Positions 14,033 to 20,437 of a DNA stretch of 54,429 bases are shown piece by piece (within the stretch, counting starts at the first letter, position 1; every line of letters begins with the position of its first letter). The notes below the pieces were generated by a model, which had not been told where the DNA came from, ran no database searches, and was given only the letters and a program-made list of their open reading frames with translations. Origin of the DNA: a virus. A program made the position numbers and the translations under genes. Location of the stretch: positions 1-54,429 of IMG/VR virus record IMGVR_UViG_3300009788_000023; one strand, given 5' to 3'.

Positions 14033-14533
14033 TCATTCGTAAAGTCTCTTTTTCACTTTCTGCCAATATGCTTTTGTGGAATCCTTTTTCCATCCGTTCG
14101 GGCCGCCGTTGTGAATTCTTGCTATATCCTCAAAGGTAGGTTCTCTGCCGATGCGTTCTTTTGTGGCGTAATGCTCAAGGTAGTGCTTAACCATACATTT
14201 ACTGTACCAATAGTTGTGCCTATCTTCGTATTTGAATTTGTATGCCTTGTGCTGATATGTAGATTGCAATATCCGGTTCACATCATCGACGTAGATAGAA
14301 TGAATCTGGAAGCTCCCAATTGCCTTACCATTGTCGCCTACGGCGTGTTTGTTCCCCCCGCTTTCCACGAACTCCATCGCATCGAGTAATTGCTCAAAAG
14401 GCGGCTTTGGAGCCGAAGCGTGCGGTATAGTCAATTCGACAGTCCGCTTCATATCAGCCCCGGCTTCACGGCAGACAATCGCCATCAGGTAGATGAACGC
14501 AAGTCCCAAAAGTACGCAAAATAGTGTTTTCAT
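14033..14533 (-). CDS. Endolysin: lysozyme/transglycosylase-like with N-terminal signal or anchor
   Basis: 166 aa. An N-terminal hydrophobic segment (residues 4-20) precedes a lysozyme-fold domain with the catalytic Glu in MEFVESGG (Glu57), GDNGKAIGSFQIH (66-78) and IARIHNGGPNGW. It is predicted to cut peptidoglycan. The membrane segment suggests export via Sec or a signal-anchor-release endolysin, which would reduce dependence on a large-hole holin. Neighbouring membrane genes (14731-15239) complete a probable lysis cassette. GAAGGGGTTTTATT precedes the ATG. Confidence 0.8.
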   Translation of the reverse strand: MKTLFCVLLGLAFIYLMAIVCREAGADMKRTVELTIPHASAPKPPFEQLLDAMEFVESGGNKHAVGDNGKAIGSFQIHSIYVDDVNRILQSTYQHKAYKFKYEDRHNYWYSKCMVKHYLEHYATKERIGREPTFEDIARIHNGGPNGWKKDSTKAYWQKVKKRLYE

Positions 14534-14557
14534 AATAAAACCCCTTCAAAATAGTAA

Positions 14558-14661
14558 ACGCCCGGCCACTTTCCTTTTTGCATTTTTATGTCAATTGATG
14601 TAAACCCAGTTCAATAATTAGCTCTTTCTAAAAAGTTAATCAATTGTTTGTGGCCGGGCGT
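14558..14661. repeat. 12-bp inverted repeat flanking an 80-nt leader
   Basis: ACGCCCGGCCAC (14558-14569) and GTGGCCGGGCGT (14650-14661) are perfect inverted copies 80 nt apart, lying just upstream of the lysozyme ribosome-binding site. In RNA they would close a long stem-loop in the lysozyme leader, and the region has no gene. It may delay or gate endolysin expression. Confidence 0.65.
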
Positions 14662-14674
14662 ATTACGGCTTAAA

Positions 14675-14721
14675 TAAACAGCAGGAGGCATCCTTGCCCT
14701 TCACTCCGTTGGTCCCTGCTG
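14675..14721 (-). terminator. Hairpin after holin-like gene
   Basis: Minus strand CAGCAGG (14715-14721) pairs with CCTGCTG (14679-14685), followed by TTTATTT. Likely a modest intrinsic terminator between the holin-like gene (ends 14731) and the lysozyme leader. Confidence 0.55.
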
Positions 14722-14730
14722 AGTCCATAA

Positions 14731-14937
14731 CTACTTTCCAAGAATTGCTATCAGCAAAAGAACTATGCCTACGATTACTAATATAGCCAAAGTAACCACT
14801 GCTGGCAGCCATAGTGGAGCAGTAACCCACCACCAAGACCATGTTATCTTTTCGAGCAACTTGAGTATTAAAAATACAATAAAAGTTGCTCCACAAACTC
14901 CAATTCCACCTGATGAACTTGATGATGTTGTGCTCAT
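14731..14937 (-). CDS. Holin-like two-transmembrane protein
   Basis: 68 aa. A short Ser-rich N-terminus is followed by two hydrophobic segments (residues ~12-27 and ~43-66) separated by LEKITWSWWWVTAPLW. Small phage membrane proteins with this WSWWWVTAPLW signature are often annotated 'transmembrane Fragile-X-F protein'; their role is unproven. Beside an endolysin it is a reasonable holin candidate. GCAGGAAGGAAATAGTT precedes the ATG at 14937. Confidence 0.65.
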   Translation of the reverse strand: MSTTSSSSSGGIGVCGATFIVFLILKLLEKITWSWWWVTAPLWLPAVVTLAILVIVGIVLLLIAILGK

Positions 14938-14939
14938 AA

Positions 14940-15239
14940 CTATTTCCTTCCTGCTTCGTGTCCATGCCTTAACATTTCTTGCCCTGCTTCTGCCGTCCAG
15001 GTTATATCTCGCCCGAAACCGCCGACAGCTTCGCATCCGTGAATAAACCCCATCGAGAACAGAAGCACCGCCACGATCCCCCAGAGCAAATAACTCTCGA
15101 CATGGCGGATTTTGTTCGATACCGCCCGAAGTCGCTCCACATCGCCCCTTGTGTACGGTAACTCGCTACAAATTATACTCCGTAGCCGAATCCGTTCACC
15201 TTTACACTCTGCTAAACTCATTTTTCTAACATTCTTCAT
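14940..15239 (-). CDS. Membrane protein with entericidin-like C-terminal motif
   Basis: 99 aa. The first ~50 residues are charged and cytoplasmic in type; a hydrophobic segment (residues ~52-68) ends at a Cys, followed by EAVGGFGRDITWTAEA, which closely resembles the short entericidin A/B lipoproteins (GC-x-V-x-G-x-G-x-D pattern). Entericidins are bacterial bacteriolytic lipoproteins. Here the motif is fused behind an N-terminal extension, so it may be a membrane-anchored lysis or spanin-like factor. GAGGAAAGCAAA precedes the start. Confidence 0.6.
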   Translation of the reverse strand: MKNVRKMSLAECKGERIRLRSIICSELPYTRGDVERLRAVSNKIRHVESYLLWGIVAVLLFSMGFIHGCEAVGGFGRDITWTAEAGQEMLRHGHEAGRK

Positions 15240-15276
15240 TTTGCTTTCCTCTCTCTCCCGCTCTCAAGGTTACGGT

Positions 15277-15492
15277 TTATATTGTCATTCCATCTGGATA
15301 TTTAGTAGCTAATGGCCGGTAATCATCATCAGCTTTTTTGCCACATTCTCCGCACTTCATTTCAGGTATGACGTTATTGTGAAAATTACTATCGTCATAA
15401 CCTCGGCCTTCTTCCGTATGACCGCAATGTTCGCATTCATAAATAGCCCTAAAATCGCGCCTATGCTGGCTTGTTATTTTCTGTATTTTCAT
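15277..15492 (-). CDS. Small zinc-ribbon protein, first leftward early gene
   Basis: 71 aa. CEHCGH (residues 20-25) and CGECGK (47-52) form a zinc ribbon. The ATG at 15492 follows GAGGTGGAAATT; the longer upstream frame is not supported because it crosses the inverted repeat region. It is the first gene after the leftward promoter at 15686-15714, at the end of a ~195-nt leader. A role as an immediate-early regulator is possible but not shown. Confidence 0.65.
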   Translation of the reverse strand: MKIQKITSQHRRDFRAIYECEHCGHTEEGRGYDDSNFHNNVIPEMKCGECGKKADDDYRPLATKYPDGMTI

Positions 15493-15559
15493 AATTTCCA
15501 CCTCATAATTAAAGTCTAAGAAATAAAATTCAGGTATGCAAATAAAACCGCCAGGGAGC

Positions 15560-15651
15560 GGAATCGTCGGAAAGAATTGATAGACGCCCCTTGACGGTAC
15601 GATTGCCGTTTTAAGTTGTTTTTTGAGTGTTATCATTTTTCCGACGATTCC
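15560..15651. repeat. Perfect 14-bp inverted repeat in the leftward leader
   Basis: GGAATCGTCGGAAA (15560-15573) and TTTCCGACGATTCC (15638-15651) are exact inverted copies 64 nt apart, between the leftward promoter and the first leftward gene. They could bind a repressor cooperatively, form a long RNA stem in the leader, or mark a recombination site near the integrase block. Confidence 0.75.
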
Positions 15652-15685
15652 ACTTGATTCAATTGTCAATCTCTACTATCGACTC

Positions 15686-15714
15686 ATTATATCATAAACT
15701 TTAACATCTGTCAA
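15686..15714 (-). promoter_or_regulatory. Perfect sigma70 promoter, leftward
   Basis: Minus-strand TTGACA (15709-15714), 17-nt spacer, TATAAT (15686-15691). It should drive the lysis and recombination genes to the left. TACTATC (15674-15680) and GATAGTA (15746-15752) flank it as possible operator halves. Confidence 0.88.
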
Positions 15715-15776
15715 TAAAAATCCAATTTAATTATGAGATATTTTTGATAGTACAAGATTTAATAGTATTTTTTAGC

Positions 15777-15805
15777 TTGACAAATGGATTAAAGTGTGGT
15801 ATAAG
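15777..15805 (+). promoter_or_regulatory. Sigma70 promoter, rightward (integrase block)
   Basis: TTGACA (15777-15782), 17-nt spacer, TATAAG (15800-15805), about 30 nt before the first plus-strand gene. Divergent from the promoter at 15686-15714, with 62 nt between the two -35 boxes. Confidence 0.82.
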
Positions 15806-15837
15806 CGGATAATTGATACTATTTAAGGATGAATAAA

Positions 15838-16014
15838 ATGTTATATAAGTGTCCAGACTGCGGAAACGAGTTCGCCGGATATGACGATTCGGCCGGTGAG
15901 CCGTGTATCTGCGGTGGAGTTTACTATCCTACGCAGCTAAACGAAGATGAAAAGGTGCTCTGCGCTGAAGTTGACAGGTTATTTGGAGTTGAAAATGGCG
16001 AAGAAAAAACTTAA
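15838..16014 (+). CDS. Small zinc-ribbon protein
   Basis: 58 aa from the ATG at 15838, which has AAGGA 8 nt upstream; an in-frame ATG at 15829 lies too close to that site. CPDCG (residues 5-9) and CICGG (26-30) form a zinc ribbon (FmdB-like in appearance). First gene of the plus-strand block that ends in the integrase, so a regulatory role is possible. Not proven. Confidence 0.65.
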   Translation: MLYKCPDCGNEFAGYDDSAGEPCICGGVYYPTQLNEDEKVLCAEVDRLFGVENGEEKT

Positions 16015-16204
16015 ATTATTTGTATGGGATGATTATGCCCCTGATTATTCCCCCGGCTTAGCTTTTGCGATTGCCGAAGATTCTGAGCAAGCAAGGGATA
16101 TGATTGAAAAAGATGTAGGTTACAGGAACGACAGCCTATCTGCTACCCCGGATACTTACGACCTTACAACCCCTGTTGTTTATGCTTGTTCAGGGGGTGG
16201 ATAA
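15995..16204 (+). CDS. Hypothetical protein in integrase operon
   Basis: 69 aa from the ATG at 15995, preceded by TTGGAGTTGAAA. It overlaps the upstream gene by 20 nt. A small alpha/beta domain starts KKKLKLFVWDDYAPDYS and ends with a Gly-rich tail. Small proteins of this type appear in phages without known function. TAATG coupling links it to the next gene. Confidence 0.65.
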   Translation: MAKKKLKLFVWDDYAPDYSPGLAFAIAEDSEQARDMIEKDVGYRNDSLSATPDTYDLTTPVVYACSGGG

Positions 16205-16374
16205 TGGCACGAACGAAAATTAACACCTGCCTCGGATGCGGGAAAGTTATTCCGCTTGACAGGGTTTGGTGCGATGAATGTGAAATACATAGCCCCGAGG
16301 ACGACTATCAATTTGGCATGGGGGATTTAGACGAATATGAGGATTCTACCGACTTTCTGGAGGATGAACTATGA
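16204..16374 (+). CDS. Small zinc-ribbon protein with acidic tail
   Basis: 56 aa. CLGCG (residues 9-13) and CDEC (23-26) form a short zinc ribbon followed by a strongly acidic C-terminus (Asp/Glu every second or third residue). The start overlaps the previous stop (TAATG), and its own stop region overlaps the next ATG by 4 nt. Acidic tail plus ribbon could bind a basic protein or RNA polymerase; speculative. Confidence 0.65.
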   Translation: MARTKINTCLGCGKVIPLDRVWCDECEIHSPEDDYQFGMGDLDEYEDSTDFLEDEL

Positions 16375-16616
16375 AATGCCCAAAATGCCAAAGGAAAACC
16401 GAAGTAACAGACTCCCGACCAGCGCCAAATAACAGAATTAGGCGCCGAAGGGGTTGTCCAAATTGTTCTCATACCTTTACAACTTATGAATCAACCGATA
16501 TTAGCGAGGACAAGGCCAAGTTATTGAGAATGCAGGAAATACAACTGAAGTTGATAGACAAACGAGTCCGTGCATTGCAAGCTTTGATGCGCAGAATGGA
16601 GAAGGCAAGTGTCTAA
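16371..16616 (+). CDS. NrdR N-terminal-like zinc-ribbon protein
   Basis: 81 aa. MKCPKC...VTDSRP...NNRIRRRRGCPNCSHTFTTYE is the pattern of the zinc-ribbon half of the ribonucleotide reductase repressor NrdR. The ATP-cone domain is missing and replaced by a ~40-residue helix. It could be a DNA-binding regulator for the integrase block; binding targets are unknown. It overlaps the integrase start by 8 nt. Confidence 0.7.
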   Translation: MKCPKCQRKTEVTDSRPAPNNRIRRRRGCPNCSHTFTTYESTDISEDKAKLLRMQEIQLKLIDKRVRALQALMRRMEKASV

Positions 16617-17634
16617 AGCATGGGTAACAAAGACTAAATCAGGCAACTTTCAAGTGTCATGGTACGAAGGACGCGACCAAAACGGCAAACTCAAGAAACA
16701 TTCCAAAGTACAGTATTCCCGGGACCAGGCCGAAGGATTCAAGGCCGATATTATACACAAGCTCAATCGCGGACTGACTACAAGCCTTCTGGCTGTGCCA
16801 TGGGACCAACTCAAATACGAATACATCGAGGCAAAGCAGGCCGAAAGAAAGGCCAAAGCGACGATAATCGAGATAGTAGGCATGTTCAAGCGTTTCGAGC
16901 GACTTGTCGGCCTACTGCGGTCCACGGAGCTCCAACAGGAGCACCTTGACAAGTTTAAGCGACTCCGAGGGAACGAATGCAAGTCGGCCAACACTCTGAA
17001 TAAGGATTTAGCCAACCTCAAGGCGTTCGTTCGCTATTTTTCCATCGACAGGGCTTATATTAGGCCGTATATGGTCATTAAGCAGGTCAAGGCGACTGTT
17101 AAGCCTGTCCGGGCGCTGACTGAGGAACAGATCCAAAGCCTTTTGTGTTCGTTAAAGCAAAACAGCCGGCCATATTATATTCGGGCCTTGCTTGCGCTCT
17201 GTGCCGGTCTGGACGTTAGCTCGATAGACTACATCCGGATTCAGGATATTCATTTCGAGGACGATACGATAGATACGTTCCGGCCTAAGAAGAGTAAGTG
17301 GCACGCTATGCGCCCTATTCAAAGTGCTGTTATGAATGAAATCGCCGACTTCTGGTTGCATCAAAAGGACGGGCAGGTTCGGTTATTGCCGGATAGATAT
17401 ACCTGGTACGCGTGGAATCAACTGTGCGATAGTGCCGGTATAAACTCGACTTTCCATAATCTTCGCAAAACCTACGCAAGTATGCTCGTCAAAAAAGGCG
17501 TTTCTTTGGCTGTCGCGCAGGGCTTACTTGACCACCAGTCGATTGAAACAACTCGAAAGTTCTATCTCGACATAACCGGGGAAGAAAAAAAGGCAGCCGA
17601 TAGTTTACCGGCAGCCTCTTGGATTGGCCGATAG
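16609..17634 (+). CDS. int: Tyrosine recombinase/integrase with substituted first catalytic Arg
   Basis: 341 aa from a GTG at 16609 with GAAGG 5-7 nt upstream. An N-terminal arm-type domain (residues 1-60) and SAM-like core-binding domain (~65-160) precede the catalytic domain. H283-x-x-R286, H309 and the nucleophile Tyr319 are in place, with a Lys-rich beta turn near 227-230. The position normally filled by catalytic Arg I (TGLR) reads AGLD (Asp202). This may abolish or alter strand cleavage. It is the last gene of the plus-strand block; no attachment site was recognised. Confidence 0.82.
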   Translation: MSKAWVTKTKSGNFQVSWYEGRDQNGKLKKHSKVQYSRDQAEGFKADIIHKLNRGLTTSLLAVPWDQLKYEYIEAKQAERKAKATIIEIVGMFKRFERLVGLLRSTELQQEHLDKFKRLRGNECKSANTLNKDLANLKAFVRYFSIDRAYIRPYMVIKQVKATVKPVRALTEEQIQSLLCSLKQNSRPYYIRALLALCAGLDVSSIDYIRIQDIHFEDDTIDTFRPKKSKWHAMRPIQSAVMNEIADFWLHQKDGQVRLLPDRYTWYAWNQLCDSAGINSTFHNLRKTYASMLVKKGVSLAVAQGLLDHQSIETTRKFYLDITGEEKKAADSLPAASWIGR

Positions 17635-17639
17635 TTTAG

Positions 17640-18050
17640 TTACGCCACTTGAAAATCAACCCGCGGGGCGCAGGAATCAGAGCAATAACTTCCCCAGTAT
17701 TTTTTAGGTAACGGTTTTCCGTTTAGCTCGTATTGGTCGTCAAACCAAAATCCTTCGCAGTCCGTGTTATACAGTTCGCCGCAAACATCGCATTTTTCGA
17801 TTGTATCTGGTAGGCAATGTATGGTTTCTTGTAGATAGTATATCAGACTAAAAGCTTTGTTTTGGGACAACTTTGGACGGAATTCGCCAGTCAAGTATTC
17901 ATATAACTTGCTCACTTGTTCGCAAATCCCAATATAATTATCGGTCTTTTCTTCGGCTTCAGAGTTCTCATTGCGAGTGCAACTCCAGCATTTTACGCCA
18001 TAATTGTTTTCATTCCAACAATTGGAAACTCTCAAAATACATTTAATCAT
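17640..18050 (-). CDS. Cysteine-rich hypothetical protein
   Basis: 136 aa. Cys pairs CWSC (residues ~21-24), CDVC (~88-91) and a C-terminal CSDSC suggest two zinc sites. It is transcribed toward the integrase stop, ending 6 nt from it (convergent). The ATG overlaps the stop of the ribbon-helix-helix candidate upstream. Function unknown. Confidence 0.6.
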   Translation of the reverse strand: MIKCILRVSNCWNENNYGVKCWSCTRNENSEAEEKTDNYIGICEQVSKLYEYLTGEFRPKLSQNKAFSLIYYLQETIHCLPDTIEKCDVCGELYNTDCEGFWFDDQYELNGKPLPKKYWGSYCSDSCAPRVDFQVA

Positions 18051-18202
18051 TTCCCCAACCCCCTCTCCAGTAGCTGTTTGTAAAACTCCGCTTTACTAAG
18101 CTCCGCGTTCTTCGCAGCGGCGCGATGATAGGCAATCATAACCTTGCGATATAACGGCAGGTCGATATTTAGCGCCCTTTGTTTTTTGCGTTCTTTTGTC
18201 AT
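18047..18202 (-). CDS. Small ribbon-helix-helix-like DNA-binding protein (51 aa)
   Basis: A 51-aa frame from the ATG at 18202 (preceded by AAAGG) to the TGA overlapping the next start. The sequence R-A-L-N-I-D-L-P-L-Y-R-K-V followed by two helices and SKAEFYKQLLERGL matches the Arc/CopG/MetJ ribbon-helix-helix layout: one strand, then helix A and helix B. This is the best candidate for a classical small repressor near the integrase, although it lies on the leftward transcript rather than beside int's promoter. Confidence 0.6.
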   Translation of the reverse strand: MTKERKKQRALNIDLPLYRKVMIAYHRAAAKNAELSKAEFYKQLLERGLGK

Positions 18203-18205
18203 TGT

Positions 18206-18298
18206 TCAAGCCTTTCTAACTAAAAGTTTCCATAAATTGAGTAAAATATAGTTTGTGAGTAATAACTGTGATAATATCGCAATTAAGAACCATATCAT
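18206..18298 (-). CDS. Short single-span membrane peptide (30 aa)
   Basis: A 30-aa frame with a strong Shine-Dalgarno (GAAAGGAAG) 7 nt before the ATG at 18298. Almost all residues are Leu/Ile/Phe/Tyr with a Lys/Arg C-terminus, consistent with a single transmembrane span, N-out. Such micropeptides are common in early phage regions; role unknown. The rest of the gap 18299-18377 is a leader with a weak hairpin and TTTTTTGGGGG. Confidence 0.5.
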   Translation of the reverse strand: MIWFLIAILSQLLLTNYILLNLWKLLVRKA

Positions 18299-18377
18299 AA
18301 TATCACTTCCTTTCTAAGCCCCCAAAAAAGTTTCTGAGTCCTATTGCATTGGCCGTGTCGATATTTACGGGCGTTTT

Positions 18378-18791
18378 TCAGCCTGTATCGCCTGTAATCG
18401 CTGTGTATTGGTAAACGTGCTTGTGAACTTCACAGAAATCTGTTTTACATTTTTGGCACGTGGCGGTTTGGTTCGTATAGGTGATTTCGTCCCAGTCGGT
18501 ATCGGAACAATCCCACACTATATCGTCGCCCATTGCGCCACATTTCGGACATTTACTCTCGCATCGGCGCTGATTGTCCTCAATTTCCGGCTCGTTTAGC
18601 TTTTCGAGTAGCTTGTTAAAAGCTAACTTGTCGATAATCAAATCGGCGTTCAATGTTTTGCCAGAGCGACCGATAGCGTCAACATAAACCATTTCGTTTC
18701 CATCCCAAACGTGGACAGCTTTTAGTTTATGCGTTCCATTCCTGCCAGTAACGAGCGAGCGTTCTACGTTTGTTTCTTGCATAATGTTCAT
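18378..18791 (-). CDS. Zinc-ribbon protein with N-terminal domain of unknown function
   Basis: 137 aa. A C-terminal double Cys pair CPKCG (residues ~81-85) and CQKC (~112-115) plus a nearby Cys/His form a zinc ribbon. The N-terminal ~70 residues look like a small alpha/beta domain. A hairpin leader (CCGGG...CCCGG) and TTTTGAAAGGGG precede the ATG. Confidence 0.6.
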   Translation of the reverse strand: MNIMQETNVERSLVTGRNGTHKLKAVHVWDGNEMVYVDAIGRSGKTLNADLIIDKLAFNKLLEKLNEPEIEDNQRRCESKCPKCGAMGDDIVWDCSDTDWDEITYTNQTATCQKCKTDFCEVHKHVYQYTAITGDTG

Positions 18792-18859
18792 AATAAACCC
18801 CTTTCAAAAGTTATCAAAACAGTTATCCGGGAACTCCGCAGAGCGCCCGGCAAACGGTT

Positions 18860-19204
18860 TTAATATAAGTCGTCTATTGCATCCTTGAGGTTTTCTTTCA
18901 ATTCGTCCAATTCATCAGGAGTCAAGTATTGCTCATTAAGCTCAATAAGAATACCGTCCGTCGTCTGTGAGTCCAACCAATCGCATTTTCCGCAACGATA
19001 GGCTATTGGGTCATTCTCTTTGAGAAACTTGGCAGGTTCGATGTGAACGCCTAATATCTCATGTTCTGGCGTTATCTCGTTGAGCATTTCGTCGTATTGA
19101 TCATCCAATTCATCGTAAGATAAACCGCCAATTTCAATGCCCAAAGTTTCCGATAATTCTACCAATTTTTGGTCATCGTCAATTTTCTTTTGTTCTGCTT
19201 TCAT
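18860..19204 (-). CDS. Acidic hypothetical protein
   Basis: 114 aa and strongly acidic (Asp/Glu about one in four). A single CGKC occurs at residues ~72-75. The acidic repeats DELDDQYDEML and DELDELKENLKDAIDDL recall DNA mimics or inhibitor proteins, a common early-phage strategy, but this is only an idea. GAGTCGAAAAA precedes the ATG. Confidence 0.6.
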   Translation of the reverse strand: MKAEQKKIDDDQKLVELSETLGIEIGGLSYDELDDQYDEMLNEITPEHEILGVHIEPAKFLKENDPIAYRCGKCDWLDSQTTDGILIELNEQYLTPDELDELKENLKDAIDDLY

Positions 19205-19232
19205 TTTTTCGACTCCTTAATAAAGTTAGTGG

Positions 19233-19403
19233 TTAATCTTCTAAGCCTTGCATTAAGGCTCTCATATATTCCATGCGTTTCTGCTTATCAGGAAAGGCAC
19301 GCCGTGTGCCGTAATCAAGGTTTTCTCTGATTCTAATATCACTTAACCCGATAGTTTCACTGAGTTTTAACTTGTGTCTATTCTTAAACTTTTTAGGCTT
19401 CAT
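19233..19403 (-). CDS. Small basic hypothetical protein
   Basis: 56 aa from the ATG at 19403, preceded by CTTTTGAAAGGGAAAGCC. Lys/Arg-rich N-terminus and a helical C-terminus. A GC-rich hairpin-like leader lies in the gap 19404-19471. No family recognised. Confidence 0.5.
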   Translation of the reverse strand: MKPKKFKNRHKLKLSETIGLSDIRIRENLDYGTRRAFPDKQKRMEYMRALMQGLED

Positions 19404-19471
19404 GGCTTTCCCTTTCAAAAGCCCCGCCCGGCAGATATTCCAACTACCAAGTGGAGCGGGAGTTGGTTGTA

Positions 19472-19627
19472 TCAAGCCTTATCCCATCTTCCAGTAAATC
19501 CCCATTCACACAACATCGCAAAGCTTACGGCTATCCACAAAGGTATGCTTACACAGATTACAAAAAAGCCAGCGAGCAACCAAATAGGGGATGTAATAAT
19601 TATAGCTACTAATCTTAATAGTTTCAT
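19472..19627 (-). CDS. Small membrane protein (51 aa)
   Basis: Starts at the ATG at 19627 (TTGAAAGGGTTGGAATT upstream). Two hydrophobic segments cover residues ~5-22 and ~23-38, with a charged C-terminus ending GRWDKA. Position in the leftward early cluster suggests an accessory membrane function such as superinfection exclusion; not demonstrated. Confidence 0.55.
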   Translation of the reverse strand: MKLLRLVAIIITSPIWLLAGFFVICVSIPLWIAVSFAMLCEWGFTGRWDKA

Positions 19628-19777
19628 AATTCCAACCCTTTCAATTAAAGTTAATAAAGCCCACCGACCAGTAATCAACCGACCAAAGAAGAGAATTGAG
19701 GCCGATGGGCGTTGTTTTAGTTGTTTGGTCGATATAGCACATATACAGAGGCTATGAATAGCCCCGCCCTGCGGATT
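19628..19777 (-). promoter_or_regulatory. Hairpin leader between small early genes
   Basis: Minus strand GCCCATCGGCC and GGTCGGTGGGC form an 11-bp stem with two GU pairs, followed by TTTATT and then TTGAAAGGG before the next ATG. GGTCGGT occurs twice as a direct repeat. Looks like an attenuator/terminator placed in front of a ribosome-binding site. Confidence 0.5.
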
Positions 19778-19957
19778 TTAGATACCCATATCACGTCTGG
19801 CGGCGGCTGCCGATGTGCCGCAAATATCTCTGAGAATCTGATTCTTTGCCCTTGCAGCAGCGTTACGCTGGCACTTAACACAAAAAAACTTACCATTGCG
19901 CTTGCTAATTGGTGCTCGGTGTTTCTTGCAGACTAAAATGCCGTTTTCATGTTCCAT
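19778..19957 (-). CDS. Small zinc-finger-like protein (59 aa)
   Basis: 59 aa from the ATG at 19957, preceded by AAGGGGTTAAAA. CKKH (residues 10-13) and CVKC (26-29) could chelate zinc; the rest is Arg/Ala-rich and helical. It resembles the minimal zinc portions of HNH-related proteins but lacks the nuclease motif. First gene behind the consensus promoter at 20004-20032. Confidence 0.6.
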   Translation of the reverse strand: MEHENGILVCKKHRAPISKRNGKFFCVKCQRNAAARAKNQILRDICGTSAAAARRDMGI

Positions 19958-20003
19958 TTTTAACCCCTTGTTAAACTCGATTAACTTGTCATTTACTACT
20001 CAA

Positions 20004-20032
20004 ATTATATCGGCTATTTATGTTGTTGTCAA
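20004..20032 (-). promoter_or_regulatory. Perfect sigma70 promoter, leftward early
   Basis: Minus-strand TTGACA (20027-20032), 17-nt spacer, TATAAT (20004-20009). It drives the cluster of small genes from 19.9 to 17.6 kb. Confidence 0.88.
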
Positions 20033-20142
20033 CAATAAAATGTAACCAATTGTAATATTTATTCGATGATAACAGTTATAGTCTATAATAATAGTATAAA
20101 AAATATTAAGATTAATTTGCTTTTTTTGACGATAGAGTAAAT

Positions 20143-20244
20143 ATGATTAAAGAGTTTATACTGTTTGTTATTTGCAATTCCGTCGGGCGGGTTATCTTTA
20201 ATCATAAGCCGTCCGGCTTTTTTCTTGCTTATGAGACCAAATAA
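20143..20244 (+). CDS. Possible short peptide (33 aa)
   Basis: ATG at 20143, stop at 20242-20244, overlapping the next plus-strand ATG (20231). The product is hydrophobic at its N-terminus. No clear Shine-Dalgarno, and a small GCCG/CGGC hairpin followed by six Ts lies inside it (~20206-20224). It may be a leader peptide or chance. Confidence 0.3.
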   Translation: MIKEFILFVICNSVGRVIFNHKPSGFFLAYETK

Positions 20245-20437
20245 ACATAAACGCAAAAGACAGAACAAACACCAACAGAGCCCATTTTGTAAGCGTATTT
20301 TAGCACTACTCAATACCCAGTCAATAACAGGCAAAGAGCGCGACTTCCTAACGGATTGTTACGGCTCAAAGTCTGTAGGCAAACAGCAGCAATATATCCT
20401 TAACAGGATAGAAGATAGACAAAGACAATTGATTTAA
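20231..20437 (+). CDS. Small conserved-type phage protein
   Basis: 68 aa from the ATG at 20231. After a basic N-terminus (PNKHKRKRQNKH), the second half LTDCYGSKSVGKQQQYILNRI follows a layout seen in short phage proteins of unknown function (a L-T-x-x-E/D-x-x-F segment then KQ-x-x-I-L-x-x-I). It lies divergent to the early promoter at 20004-20032 and is one of few plus-strand genes. Confidence 0.5.
   Translation: MRPNKHKRKRQNKHQQSPFCKRILALLNTQSITGKERDFLTDCYGSKSVGKQQQYILNRIEDRQRQLI

Noticed and set aside
14663-14965. 100-codon frame overlapping the holin-like gene
   Set aside because: Different frame from a better-supported gene (14731-14937) with a proper Shine-Dalgarno; out-of-frame shadow.
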